Below, piece after piece: positions 42,938 through 54,716 of a stretch of DNA of 64,000 nt (positions are counted from its first letter, which is position 1; each line of letters opens with the position of its first letter). The DNA is from Entoloma clypeatum (taxonomy: Eukaryota > Basidiomycota > Agaricomycetes > Agaricales > Entolomataceae). A program made the position numbers and the translations under genes. The notes beneath the pieces were generated by a model. It did no database searches and had not been told where the DNA came from. It was given only the letters and a program-made list of their open reading frames with translations. Location: the NCBI GenBank assembly GCA_963565915.1, contig OY751489.1, positions 3,100,001 to 3,164,000 of the forward strand. The letters are read 5' to 3'.

Positions 42938-43339
42938 TGTTACGGACTCTATGGTATGAGGACCATGTCATATCTTTTACTTATTGGCCCGACTCGGCGC
43001 CCTCTTACGAACTTACTATGTCTAATGTCTACTTTCGCAACCTTCGATTCCCAGTCTGACTCATTACATTACTTTGTCATCCCCTTTAGTATACTTTTCT
43101 CCCGCGCTGACTCGCTTTCCGCAGTCAGCTTACTCACTGTACATAGCCTTCCGCAGTCGCCTTACTCATGCGCACTGCCTTCCGCAGTACTGACTCATCC
43201 GCTACTGCCTATAGTCAGTACCTATATAAACCTCTTGTACTGTAGTAGATTCCTTAGATTTAGCAATCACTTTGCTCTTCGCCTTTCCACTTTCCTGCAT
43301 ACTCTGCCCGAACCTTGGAACGGTTTGTTAAGCATAACA
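42938..43339 (+). repeat. GYP-B2 5' LTR
   Basis: 402 bp, TGTTACGGACTCTATGG...TTAAGCATAACA. Longer than in GYP-B1 and nearer to GYP-B3. Same TATATAAA, AGATTTAGCAA transcript start and TTGCTAAATCT primer site just after it. Confidence 0.93.
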
Positions 43340-44130
43340 AGTTGCTAAATCTCATTAGGTTCGCCCAGAGCAAAGAGAGCAACTACCAGACGAGTCAAGA
43401 CGTCGTGCTTCTTTGAAGACTTCACCAGTAACCCATTCAGCATGCCAGAAGTCCAACAGGAGGAGCTAAGTCCTCGAGACAGTATCGATTTTATGCTTAT
43501 CCAGCAGTACATCGAATCGGAGATCCGTCGCATCCTACAGCAGGTGCTTGACAAAGAACTAGACAACGATGAGCATCGCCCCCACGGCGAGATAGCAGAG
43601 AGCATCCATCTTGCTCGGCAACACCAGATCGCGCGTTACAATGCCTGACAGAACGAACTCGAAAGCTTTCACGTTCAAGAAGGACCTCAGACAGGTCGGA
43701 TCACAGAGATCAGAGAGTTTATCGGTGTCCAGACAACCGTTATCAGAAGATTGATTAGGACGCTCACATCGAGACATCCCAGAGCCACATCATCACGTCT
43801 TACTCGAAGCAGCAGATCTACGCCCACTTCACCACCGAAGAACAACAGACCGAGTACAACCATTGGGCACGAAACGAGAGACTTGACCCCTTCTCGTGAC
43901 CAACAGACGCGCAGGAACAGAGATTCCTTAGAGATTTACAGAGGAAATACTCTGAACGTTTTGCCACCGATTCCGCCGACGAGTCCCCTGACGAATTTAC
44001 TTTTGACTCTGCGCAGTCAGATATCAAACAGACACCTAGAACAGGGACTCATTTTCCACCCCTACCTGTATCCCAAACCCCATCTTCATCCCAACAACCC
44101 GACCCCTCTTCTCCTCCACAGACTCTAGAC

Positions 44131-45051
44131 ATGGCAGAAGCTCCGGCTGTACAAACAATGGATACATCCAAGATCATCAAGGATCCTGGGATGTTCAAGG
44201 ACAGATACACCTTTGACGAGTGGTGGAAAGCCACCAAACTATACATCAGGTTTCAAAAGAGCCTCACAGACAATCAGAAGATTCTTGCGGTGCTATCCCG
44301 CATGATGGAAGGGTCCGGCAGACACTGGGCCAGTAACAAGTTAGATGCTCTTGCTGTCGACAACGAGAACATCACCTGGCTAGGTTTTTCCGATGATATC
44401 ACCACACAATTCTCCATTGCCAACAAGTCGGTCACTGCCAAAGCAAGACTCGAAGTCCTGAAACAAGAGAAATGCACCGTTGATGAGTTCTTGGATGAAT
44501 TCGAAGAACTCTTGAAATTGTCAAACCTTGGCGAAGAAACTGGGAAATACATCCTAGAGAAGAACATCAACCGCAGAATCTCTGAACAAGTGGCTAGCGA
44601 TGGCAAGACGTACACCGATTATGCAAAGGAGATCCGAAACAAGGGACGACAGATGGAAGGACACACACTGGTCATCCGAGGTGGCGGCGACATGCGCACC
44701 GGATCAGGTACCACTTATGGTGGACAGGGCAAAGCCATGGAAATTGACAAAGCAGGAGTAGCCCGCTGCTACAACTGTCAACGCTTTGGTCATCTGGCTA
44801 AAGACTGTAGTGCTCCAAAGAAGAAAAATGGTTGCAAGTGTTTCAACTGTGACCAAGAAGGCCATATCACGTGCAACTGCTGCAAGCCGAAGAAGAACTC
44901 CGGAAGGGTTAGGAAGGTGTCTGAGGAAGATGCTGAGAATGATGAAACCACAATCTTAGAAGCCGACGAGAAGGACTTTCCTGAAGGGTCCGATCAAACG
45001 ACGCTAAGTCGCAACCCTTATCTATTAAATGGACTTGCTTGCCTTGTATGA
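44131..45051 (+). CDS. GYP-B2 Gag (306 residues, open)
   Basis: MAEAPAVQTMDTSKIIKDPGMF..., gag core with FDEWWKATKLYIRFQKSL, then two CCHC knuckles CYNCQRFGHLAKDC and CFNCDQEGHITCNC. Unlike GYP-B1 this stretch has no internal stop. Upstream homologous sequence (43442-44130) contains the same leader stop and frame change as GYP-B1. It ends where pol begins in another frame. Confidence 0.85.
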   Translation: MAEAPAVQTMDTSKIIKDPGMFKDRYTFDEWWKATKLYIRFQKSLTDNQKILAVLSRMMEGSGRHWASNKLDALAVDNENITWLGFSDDITTQFSIANKSVTAKARLEVLKQEKCTVDEFLDEFEELLKLSNLGEETGKYILEKNINRRISEQVASDGKTYTDYAKEIRNKGRQMEGHTLVIRGGGDMRTGSGTTYGGQGKAMEIDKAGVARCYNCQRFGHLAKDCSAPKKKNGCKCFNCDQEGHITCNCCKPKKNSGRVRKVSEEDAENDETTILEADEKDFPEGSDQTTLSRNPYLLNGLACLV

Positions 45052-45059
45052 CTGCAGAC

Positions 45060-48000
45060 AATAGAACCTATGTCATCCCTGCCAAGCGAGCCACTGCGTC
45101 GACTAAGATTGTGAAGGGAGATAAACCTCCAAAAAGACGAGAAATCAGGCTGTTGGCTCAGCTCAAAACATGACAAGGACCAAAGGTTATCCGACCTGAG
45201 GTTGACAGCGGATGTGAACGCACATGCATCCATCCCAGAATAGTATGCAAACAGAACCTCCCCACGCGAGGAATACCGCCCATAGCAATTCTAAATGCGG
45301 ATGGATCACCAAATCGACAACAGAAAGCGAGCCAACTTGCCAAAGTCAAACTGGATTTGGGAGCACATCAGGAAACCATGGAAGCAATGGTACTGGACAT
45401 TGGGAGAACGGACATGCTCTTGGGACATGACTGGTTGGTACACCACAAACCCACAATTAATTGGACAACCGGTGCGGTAACATTTAACCGGCGCCCAACA
45501 ACATGTCGAACCAAACACTCGGATTTTAGGATTAACCTTAAGGGTCACAAACACCGGGTTCGCATGGTTGAGGTGCGCGACAAAGATGCACCCAAAAAGT
45601 CAGATCAGAAATGGAAGCCTGGAGACCCTATTTTGGAAGCTGTCACTCCCACACCACCTCCCACAACCAAACGACCCTCATATGTTGAACAATTTGCTCA
45701 TCTCTTCGAGAAAGAGAACTTTGATAAAATCCCAAAGGAGAGGGAATGGGACCATGGTATCGAACTTACACCGGATGCACCAAAGGAACTAGGGGGAAAT
45801 ACATATCCTATGACGCAAAAGGAACAAGAGGAATTGGACGCATTCATTGACGAGGGTCTAGCAACAGGAAAGATCCGCCCGTCCAAATCCCCTTATGCCT
45901 CCCCTTGCTTCTTCATCAACAAGAAGGATGGCTCCAAACGATTGGTACAAGATTACCGCATGGTCAACAAATTCACGGTCAAAGACAAGTTCCCACTCCC
46001 ACGAATATCCAATCTCTTGGACATACTGAAAGATGCAGTCTACTTCAATAAGATGGACATCATGTGGGGCTATAACAACGTCCGGATTAAGGAGGGCGAT
46101 GAATGGAAAGCTGCCTTTCTCACCAGTCGAGGATTGTTCGAACCATTGGTCATGTTTTTCGGTCTTTGCAACTCCCCGGGAACGTTCTCTCAAATGATGG
46201 CTAGTCTATTCCGGGACCAGATCCGCCGACGTATCTGCGTGATCTACATGGATGACATCGTGGTTATTGGTAAAACCAAGGAAGAACTCGCGCGAAACAC
46301 CAAAGAAATCCTACAGATCCTATCGGACAATGATTTGTTCCTAAAGGAGAAGAAGTGTTTATGGGAAGTAATGAAATGACCTATATTGGGATATGTGGTT
46401 GGTGAGGGGCGTGTTGAGATGGAAACTGAGAAGGTGGATACAATTCAAAACTGGCGAGCACCCACATCAAAAAAGGAAGTTCAGAAGTTCCTTGGATTTG
46501 CTAACTTCTATCAACGTTTTATTGAAGGGTACTCAAACATCGCAAAACCTCTCACCGCGCTCACAGGCAGTACGGCATTTACTTGGGGACCAACAGAGCA
46601 GCAAGCTTTTGAAGGTCTCATACGGGCAATTACATCGGCACCAGTCTTGGCATTACCGAAACCAGAGGGACAGTTCAGGGTTGAAACCGATGCATCGGGC
46701 TATGCAATTGGAGCAGTACTCTCTCAGAAGCAAGACGACAAATGGCACCCCATCGCGTTCTTGTCGCGGACCATGTCCACAGCTGAACAGAATTATGAGA
46801 TATATGACAAGGAACTCCTGGCGGTCATGGAAGCACTAAAAGATTGGAGACATTATCTGCTCGAAGCCAGGGAACGTTTTGAAATCTTGACCGATCAAAA
46901 GAACCTGGAATATTTCCGTCGTCCTCAGGATCTGAATCAACGACAGCGACGCTGGAAAATGAAGTTACAAGACTATGACTTCGAATTACGGCATGTGCCT
47001 GGCAAGACCAATGCGAAAGCGGACATCCTGTCACGCTTACCCTGGTATGAAGCGGAACTCGAACCACAGAACAGTGACCAAATGCTCAAGGAGGGACTAT
47101 TCTTGAAACGGTTGGAATCAGAAGATGTGGTACAAATGGAGATGTTCACAGAGGAACAATTCTTTGAAGGGGGTGAAACATCTGATTCCATCAAAATTGG
47201 AAACGTCACGACCATCGAAAATCCGTGGATCACACGCATCAAGGGTTCAAACCGCATGGAGACAGAAGTAGCCCAGGGTCTAAAGAAGAATCCTCATTGG
47301 TATCAGCAGGAGAATGGGATCACCTATGCAGGAGAATGAGTCTATGTCCCGCCAGATCCACAATTACGCCAAGAATTGATGTTTGAGTCACATGATGCAC
47401 CAGTGGCTGGACATCCAGGACAGTACCGGACACATGAACTCCTCACTCACACCTACTGGTGGCCTACCATACTGCATGATGTGAAGAAGTATGTGAAGGG
47501 TTGTGACACTTGTCAACGCAACAAGATTAACCGACAAAAGCGACATGCTCCGCTACATCCCCATGCAGCACCAAGTCACCCATGGGAAGACATAGGAATC
47601 GACATCGTGGGACCAATACCAGAATCTGATGGAAAAAATGCAATTCTGGTCATCATGGATAGACATTCGAAGATGCTTCACCTCATTCTGACAACCGTGG
47701 AACTATCAGCTGAAGGATTAGCCAAGATCTATCAGGATCAGATATGGAAGCTTCATGGGATCCCCAAGAAGATCATCAGCGATAGGGGACCACAGTTCGC
47801 CATGAAGTTCATGGAGATACTCTGCCGCATGCTAGGGATCAAGAGGAACCTGTCCACCACATACCACCCACAGACTGATGGACAGGCCGAGCGATCACAT
47901 CAGGAAACGGAAGCATTCTTACAAAACTTTGTCAACCATCTACAGGATGATTGGGCTGAATGGATCGCAATCACAGAGTTCCAGTACAATGACAAAGAAC

Positions 48001-48548
48001 ATCAGGCAACAAAGCACACCCCATTCTACCTCAACTACGGTTTACATCCGTGGAAGGGAGAGCTCATGTTAGAAGATACTAATCCGGCTGCCAACAACTT
48101 CTTGAAAAAACTTAAACAGGCATGAGAAGAAGCCAATGCTGCACTGAAACAAGCACAGGATCAGATGAAGAAGACAGTTGACACACGGCGAAGTCCGTCT
48201 CGGGACTACCGCATTGGAGACAAGGTGTGGCTAGAAGGGACTAACATCAGGACCGATCGCCCCTCAAAGAAACTTGATGCACTCCGACATGGACCATTCA
48301 AAGTCCTAGAGAAGAAAGGAGCTAGCGCGTACCTTCTTGATCTTCCGAAGACTTGGAAGATGATTCACCCTGTGTTCAATGAGACCCTGTTGTCACCATA
48401 TGAAACTCCGAAGTACGCCATTCAGAAAAAGAAACCAGCCCCTGATCCGATCATCGTCGAAGGACAAGAAGAGTACCATGTGTCTACGATTCTAGACTCT
48501 CAAAAGTTCCGTGGAAAGATCCAGTACCTCTGCCTTCCGCAGTACTGA
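45060..48548 (+). pseudogene. GYP-B2 Pol with several TGA codons, chromodomain truncated
   Basis: Same domain order as GYP-B1 pol (VDSGCERTCIH, IYMDDIVVIG, ETDASGYAIG, H2C2, ISDRGPQFAMKF). Stops: TGA near 45172, 46377-46379, 47337-47339 and 48123-48125; the last two replace CGA Arg codons of GYP-B1. The frame ends in the deletion within the chromodomain (GKIQYL then LTR sequence). Confidence 0.88.
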
Positions 48549-48693
48549 CTCATCCACTACCGCCTATAGTCAGTACCTATATAAACCTCTTGTACTATAG
48601 TAGATTCCTTAGATTTAGCAATCACATTGCTCTTCGCCTTTCCACTTCCTGCATACTCTGCCCGAACCTTGGAACGGTTTGTTAAGCATAACA
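48531..48693 (+). repeat. GYP-B2 truncated 3' LTR
   Basis: Retains the TATA box, transcript start and LTR end, from CTGCCTTCCGCAGTAC to GTTAAGCATAACA, followed by the TSD. Confidence 0.9.
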
Positions 48694-50568
48694 CTTGTGG
48701 CGTTGAGGTTTAGAGCGCATGCAAGTGGTGCAGGATTTGCAGTACTTTTTGACAAAGTCTCGAACACCAGACCAAGTATAATCTCGTTGAATGAGACTAA
48801 CTGTCTTGTTCTGTCCGGGGTGTCCGGAGAGAATATGGTCGTGCTTGTTGCAGAGGATGCGGAGTCAGAGGCTATTGGAGTCAGGGACATAAATGCGACC
48901 ACTATGACAGAGGAACCCGTCGGAGTCTATGGACCAGTGTGGTTTGGGCTCCTTGAGATGGTCGGCATAGATTGGGTTGGATGGGAGTGAACGGAGGATG
49001 TTGGAGTGCAACTGTTCAATGTCCATTATGACTGTGGTGCGGAGAACAGGGGTGAACAACTCCATAGCTCGGAGAGATGCGGACAGCTGTTCTTGGGAAA
49101 AGACTGGTCGGAAGTTGCTTGGATTTACCGACACATAGTCGCTATTCCCCTCTTTGGGATAGATGTCCCATCGTCTAGTCAAAGAGTCCGGCTTGGTACC
49201 AAGACGTCTGGGGCGGAAGCGAATCAAGAGATTGAACTGAGAGAGGAACTCGGACCACCGGGCCTGTCGGTGGGTGAGAACCTTTGTAGTGGCGAAGTAC
49301 TCCAGGTTCTTGTGGTCCGTGACAACGTCAATCGGAGCAGCGGAGCCTTCAAGGTAATGTCACCATACCTTGAATGCTTCATGGATAGCAAGTAACTCCT
49401 TGTCGTGCGTGTCATAGTTGAGTTCCGGGGCGGTGAAGGTGCGGGAGTGGAATGCTACTGGGTGTATCTCCTCGTCGGAGGTCCAGATGGACAAAATAGC
49501 ACCAAGTGCGTAGTCGGAGGCGTCCGTCTCGATGATAATAGGTCGATCAGGAATCCAATGAGTGAGGACCGGTGCTTTGGTAAAAGCAAGTTTCAACTTG
49601 TTGAACGCACTCCATGCGGAGTCGGAGAAACGGAACGGAGTACCTTTCCGGGTGAGTCGGGTGAGCGGAACAACAATGTCCAAATAACCGTGAATGAAAC
49701 GTCAATAGAAATTCGTGAATCCAAGGAAAGACTGTACATCCTTCACTTTTCGAGGTTCAGGCCACTCTTGGATGGTCTTCACCTTGGTTTCGGACATGCG
49801 GAGACCAGAGGGAGAAAGGATGAAACCAAGATATTCGACTGTGTCGACAGAAAATTTGCACTTGTCAGAGCGGATGTAAAGTCCGTTCTTGCGGAGACGT
49901 TGGAGAACTTCCTTGACATCATCGGGGTGCTTGGCGGGGTTGTTGGAGTAAATGAGAATGTCATCAAGGTAGACCACCACTGTAACATCAAGGAGGTCAC
50001 TGAAGATATCATTCACAAATCGCTGAAAAACAGCAGGGGCATTGGATAGTCCAAAAGGCATAACAAGCCATTCAAACAATCCGCAACGAGTGCAGAAAGC
50101 AGTTTTCCATTCATCTCCGTCGGCAATGCGGACAAGATGATATGCATGCCAGAGATCGAGAGTGGTATAAACATGCGCTTTTCTGGCAGTGGAAAGGAGG
50201 TCGGAGATGAGCGGAAGAGGGTATCGATCCTTCTTGGTAACTTTGTTCAGGCCCCGATAGTCGATGCACAGGCGGAGCAAACCGTCCTTCTTTCGGACAA
50301 AGAGGACCGGAGCGCCGTGCGGAGAGCGAGAGGGGCGAATGAAACCAATGGCCAAATGTTCGTCTATGAAGTTTCGCAGGGCAGATAGTTCGGATTGTGA
50401 AATGGAGTACATAGGGCCAATAGGGGGAGTCAATCCGTCTTCTAACTCAATGCGGAGGTCATACAGACGATGCGGAGCGAGGGTGTCTGCTTTTGTCTTG
50501 CTAAAAACATCAGCAAAATCATGATATTCCTCTGGGATATGGGAGAGGTCCAGAGGTTCCTCGGACAT
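48694..50568 (-). pseudogene. GYP-C pol: RT, RNase H and zinc-finger region
   Basis: Minus strand: [57 protein letters not shown], RNase H (IETDASDYALGAIL, THDKELLAIHEAF) and the H2C2 region toward 48700. Broken by a stop near 49690 and frame changes near 49400 and 48890, then by the GYP-B2 insertion. Confidence 0.85.
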
Positions 50569-50610
50569 GGAAACGGATTGGGCAGAGATCGTGTGGTCAG
50601 AGAGGTGAAT

Positions 50611-51096
50611 TCAGAAAGATTGGGCACCCGGAAGTTTGCAAGCGCGCACAAATGCGGCTGCATTTATCAATGCAATATTTGGAACAACATCCGGAGTTGC
50701 AGCGGGTGTGCCGGAGCCGGGGGTCGGAGTATCGGGAGAGGTCTGCGGAGGTAGCGGAGCTGACCTGGCAGAAGACGTCAAGGTCGGAGACTCCTTCAAG
50801 AGCTGTGGACGGAAAGTAATACTGCCCAATACCCAGTCAATCATAGGATTGTAGCGGGTGAGCCAGTTGTATCCAAGAACCATAGAACAGGAGGAATCGA
50901 GCGGAGTCACGTAGGCTGTAATGGCCATATATTCACCAGAGGAAAAGTATACAGGGAGATCAACTGCCTGAGTAATGACGGAGTTGGACGTTCCGTCAAA
51001 TAATTTAAGTTTGATTGGAGGTATGGAGGTGAAAGGGAGTTTATAGGATGAAGCGTAACGGGAGTCAATAAAACAATGAGTAGAGCCGGAGTCCAC
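50611..51096 (-). pseudogene. GYP-C protease region
   Basis: Retropepsin motif [17 protein letters not shown] and [16 protein letters not shown], homologous to GYP-A 22544-23100. The N-terminus is lost at a stop; the C-terminal linker is Pro/Thr/Ser-rich. Confidence 0.82.
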
Positions 51097-51251
51097 AAGG
51101 GCGGCTATCGGAGAAGAATCGGAGATAAGCGGAGATGTAAGTCGGACATGGAGGGAATTGGGGTTGGAAAGAGCGGAAGCGTTGAGTAGAGCGGTAGTAC
51201 GGATGGGTTCAACGCAGTCCTCAGGCCGTACAGAGTCCTGTAGACTGCCGG

Positions 51252-52405
51252 CTAATTTTTTGTTTCATCCATGGTCTTGGCTTGGGCAGCGCGCGCCTTA
51301 GCCTTAGAGGCAGAGGACGAAGACTTCAGGCAATCTTTCGCGACGTGTCCAGCTTTGCCACAAAAAATACAGAGGTTGTTGTCAAAACAGTGTTTGCGTT
51401 CCTCCGGAGTTAGCTTTCCGTCTTTTCCGAGTTTGTCGGAGATGTCGGACTTGGGAGCGGAGGAAGGCTTCAGCTGTTTGCCCTGGTTCTGTGTCTGCGG
51501 TTTGGCTTTGGAGTTTTTATCGGAGTTTGCGGAGGGGGTTTTAGCTTCAGATTTGTCGGATTTGGATGCGGACTTGTTGGAGTGGGATTTCTTGTGATGA
51601 TGTTTCCAGTGGCAAGCATCAATAGTCTGTGCTAGCTCCCTAAGTGCTGGTAACATGCTTGGCTTTGCTTGAGTCCCAAGGACATCTTTAATCCGCTCCG
51701 CCAACCCAGAGTAGTACCGGTGATGCAGGGCGGAGCTGTCCCAGTGCGTTTTGGCAGCAAGGCGTGTGAACTCAATATTATACTTGAGAATATGTTGATT
51801 TTTGCTTTGAGATTGTCCAGAGAGTTGGCAGCATCCGCAATGGGGTCAATGACCCCGAATTCCGTGCAGAGTGTGCAGAGGAATGCGGACCAATCTTCGT
51901 ACCAGTCTGGGGGGTTGTCCGGGTCCGGTTTGATGATGAAATGCTCGAAATAATCGAGAGCTGTGCCTCGGAGGAAAGAGATGGCAAGAGTGATTTTGGC
52001 AGAGTCATCGTCATACTCGGAGTTGTCGCGGAAAAACAATGTGCATTGGAGGATGAACTGGTTCAGTTTCCGGGGATCGGAACCGTTGAAGGTGTCCAGA
52101 TCCTTAGCCTTTTTGTGATGCTTGTGACCTTTGCTGCATTTGAGTTCATTGGTCATTAAGACAAAAGCATCCGCAAGGGCTTGTGGGCCGAAAATATTCT
52201 GAGGAGACGGGGGTGCGGATTCTATGGGGGAAGTGGGGATCAGAATATTATGCGGAGGTGTGATGGGCCGAAAACCCGGAGGTGTCGGAGTAGTCGGAGT
52301 TACGGGGGATAGTTCTGTTAAACGTTGTTCAACATTTTGTAGAACTTGCTGCCTAGAAGTGCCAGCTTCTGCGGCTTTTGCTGTCTTGGTGTTTCGGAGT
52401 GCCAT
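51252..52405 (-). pseudogene. GYP-C Gag with zinc knuckle
   Basis: MALRNTKTAKAAEAGTSRQQ..., core LDTFNGSDPRKLNQFILQCTLFFRDNS, then a frameshift near 51775 and AERIKDVLG...CIFCGKAGHVAKDC. Homologous throughout to GYP-A gag, but with Arg retained where GYP-A has TGA. Confidence 0.85.
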
Positions 52406-52445
52406 GACTAGCAGGAGTCCAAAAACGGTTTGAGTTCGAATATAC

Positions 52446-53158
52446 TGTTAAGTAGGTGAAACATCGGAGCTTTGTCGGAGTCCGTTGGAGGTCAGACATA
52501 GGACTGGGACCAGAGCGGAACTCCGGAAATGCGGAGGAACAACAAAGGGGAGGGACGTGGCTTCAACGTATGTGTTGCACCGCCATTTGTTGGATAAGGT
52601 GTCCCAATTTCAGGAGGGAGGAGGAGGGGTCAGAGGTGCGGAGGTCCTCGGAGAGATCTCGGTGAGAGACACATTGACATGGAAGTGGTCGGACGACATC
52701 AGAGTTGTGACTCGGACACAGTACTGAGCTTGTCAAAGGGTAACAATGGAGGAAGAGCAGTAGATGAGGATGTCATCGGCGTATTGTACCACGGTGAGGA
52801 TCTCTGGCATGAACGGGGAGTAGGAGTGAACTTTGTTGATATGTGAACTGAGGAACTACAGGTATGGTATGAGCTTAAATACCTAAATGTGATTACTTTA
52901 CGGAGATGGTCGGAGTAGGTCCGGAGTTGTGGCGTAAGTTGCCAGCGACTGTAACGAACATCGGAGATGTCGGTCAACGGACCATGCAGAAAAGGCGATG
53001 CATAAGTAAACGGGAATATGAATATGAAATGCATAAAGGCATGGAGTTATGAATATAAAATGCACAATGGCAACGTGCGGAGATGCGGAGGTAACGGATG
53101 TCCAGAATGTTGGAGGAAAAAATCGGAGTGGATCGGAGATTCGGAGACGGATATAACA
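52446..53158 (-). repeat. GYP-C 5' LTR
   Basis: 713 bp. The adjacent primer site (52445 leftward on minus: GTATATTCGAACTC) pairs only imperfectly with the LTR segment AGTTCACATAT near 52838-52848, two mismatches in 11. This copy of the self-priming pair appears decayed or divergent. Confidence 0.88.
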
Positions 53159-54711
53159 AGATCCTTCGTCTCGTATTTCCACCCCAGCTCCTCCTTTGCC
53201 TTCTCCATTTCCTCCTTTGTTGACAAGATGCCAGTGGTGTCATCTGTGTACGTGCTTGTAATTGTCGTGCCATCGTCGGTGTGTTGTGTGCATACCGATG
53301 GGTTGGCCTTCAAGCGGTAGTAGCCAAGTTCTGCCATTTCCTTGTTGAGTGCCCTCCACCAGTTATGTCCCCCATCCATTGTCCCATAGAGTGACTTCAG
53401 CAGCTCCCCAACCTTCCCCTTGACCTTTGCCCCATCTGGAAGTTCAATATATACTGTCGCCTGAGGTTCGGCGTTCAGGTAAGCCGCGACATAGTCCACC
53501 TGCCATGCTTCCCACTCGTTCACAGCCGCTATGGCAAGGTTGATGCAGAGGGACTCGTATCGTATGACAGAGGCGTATGTTTCAAAGAAGTTGACACCTG
53601 GGATCTGCATGAGGCCCTTTGCGATGAGCCTGGCCTTGCGCGCAGTGAGTCTGCCGTCTGCGTCATGTTTGGTGGCAGGTGTCCAGCGGGTCTTCGCGAG
53701 GCGGGCTTCTGGCGGGGGGTTGGTGGCCTTCCAGACTTTGTGTTTCTTCGTGACTCCGAGTTCTCTCTCAGTTGGGCCGTACCACATGTCGGGGCAGGTC
53801 ATGGCCTCTGCATAGGAGTTTGGGACCCAGTGATTTTCGGGTTTGACAAGCTGATTGGTGGCGGCGATTGCTGCATTGGCAGTGATGTTGATGGAAGTAA
53901 AGCTGGCGGTGGGCGGGGAATCAGGGTTGTTAGCCCATTCCTCGCCAGCAGCGCGTGCGTCCTCAACCTCCTGCTCGGATGTGATTGATGTCACAATGGC
54001 TGCAGTCTGCTTGATGTTCTGGGTGGATCGGCGTAAGGTGCACTTGGGGTTTGTGATATTGAGGGTAGGTTGCGCGGTAGGTGCCGGGGCTGGTTCAATG
54101 GAGGCATGGACAGGGGCGAGGCCAGAGGGTGTGTCAGGTGTGGAGGTGGAAGGCTTGTCGAGAGTGACATGATCAATTTCCCCCTCGCTCGACGCATCTG
54201 ACAGTGAGGGGAGGGTCTTGTGACCAAGGCCCTTCTCAAAAATTACATCATGAGAACGGAAAATTCTGCAGGACTCAGGGTCGTAAATTCAATAAGCATC
54301 TCGGCCGAAGTAACCGATTAGGACACCCTTGATCAATCAGGCCTCAAGTTTGCTTCCGCCTAACTCAATCGGGATCTTGGCATATGCAGTGCATTCGAAT
54401 GGTCACAGGTGAGACATGTCGGGCTTCATCCCCGTCCACGACTCATGTGGGGTGGTTTTGGGGTGACGGGCCGTGGGCACAAACTCCTTCAGGTAGGCCA
54501 CAGTGGCTGCAACCTCACACCACATTGACGGTGGGAGTCCAGTGTCGTGCAGTAGGACGCATGTTCGTTCAATGATGGTTCGGTGGGCTCGTTTGACAAT
54601 GCCGTTCGATGCTGAGGAGTATGCCGTGGTGAGTTCCAGTACAAGGCCCTTTTCGCTGCACCAATCCTTCCACAGGTCATTCCAGAATTCCCCTCCCTCG
54701 TCCACTCTCAC
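53159..54711 (-). pseudogene. COP3 pol: integrase core, linker and N-terminal RT
   Basis: Minus strand: VDEGGEFWNDLWKDW and SNGIVKRAHRTI (integrase), FECTAYAKIP region with stops near 54337 and 54290, a hinge rich in Pro/Thr/Ser, then RT: RLTARKARLIAKGLMQIPGV, NFFETYASVIRYESL, DYVAAYLNAE, TYTDDTTG (YTDD in place of YVDD). Interrupted at KDL by GYP-C. Confidence 0.85.
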
Positions 54712-54716
54712 ACATT

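Larger units (their letters stand above)
42938..48693 (+). mobile_element. GYP-B2: B-family Gypsy element, 3' end deleted
   Basis: TSD CTTGT (42933-42937, 48694-48698), inserted in GYP-C integrase. Complete 402-bp 5' LTR; the 3' LTR is only 163 bp because a deletion runs from within the chromodomain to the middle of the LTR (junction ~48530), removing ORF3, polypurine tract and most of U3. It cannot produce normal progeny. Confidence 0.93.
20593..53158 (-). mobile_element. GYP-C: Ty3/Gypsy chromovirus-type element with three insertions
   Basis: Minus strand, TSD AGATC (20588-20592, 53159-53163), inserted in COP3 RT. LTRs of 713 bp (52446-53158) and 711 bp (20593-20727 plus 33611-34186, split by GYP-A). 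Its pol is cut by GYP-B2 (integrase) and GYP-B1 (chromodomain). After removing inserts the order is gag, zinc knuckle, protease, RT, RNase H, integrase, chromodomain, then an oppositely oriented zinc-cluster gene, polypurine tract (34187-34199) and 3' LTR. Confidence 0.92.
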
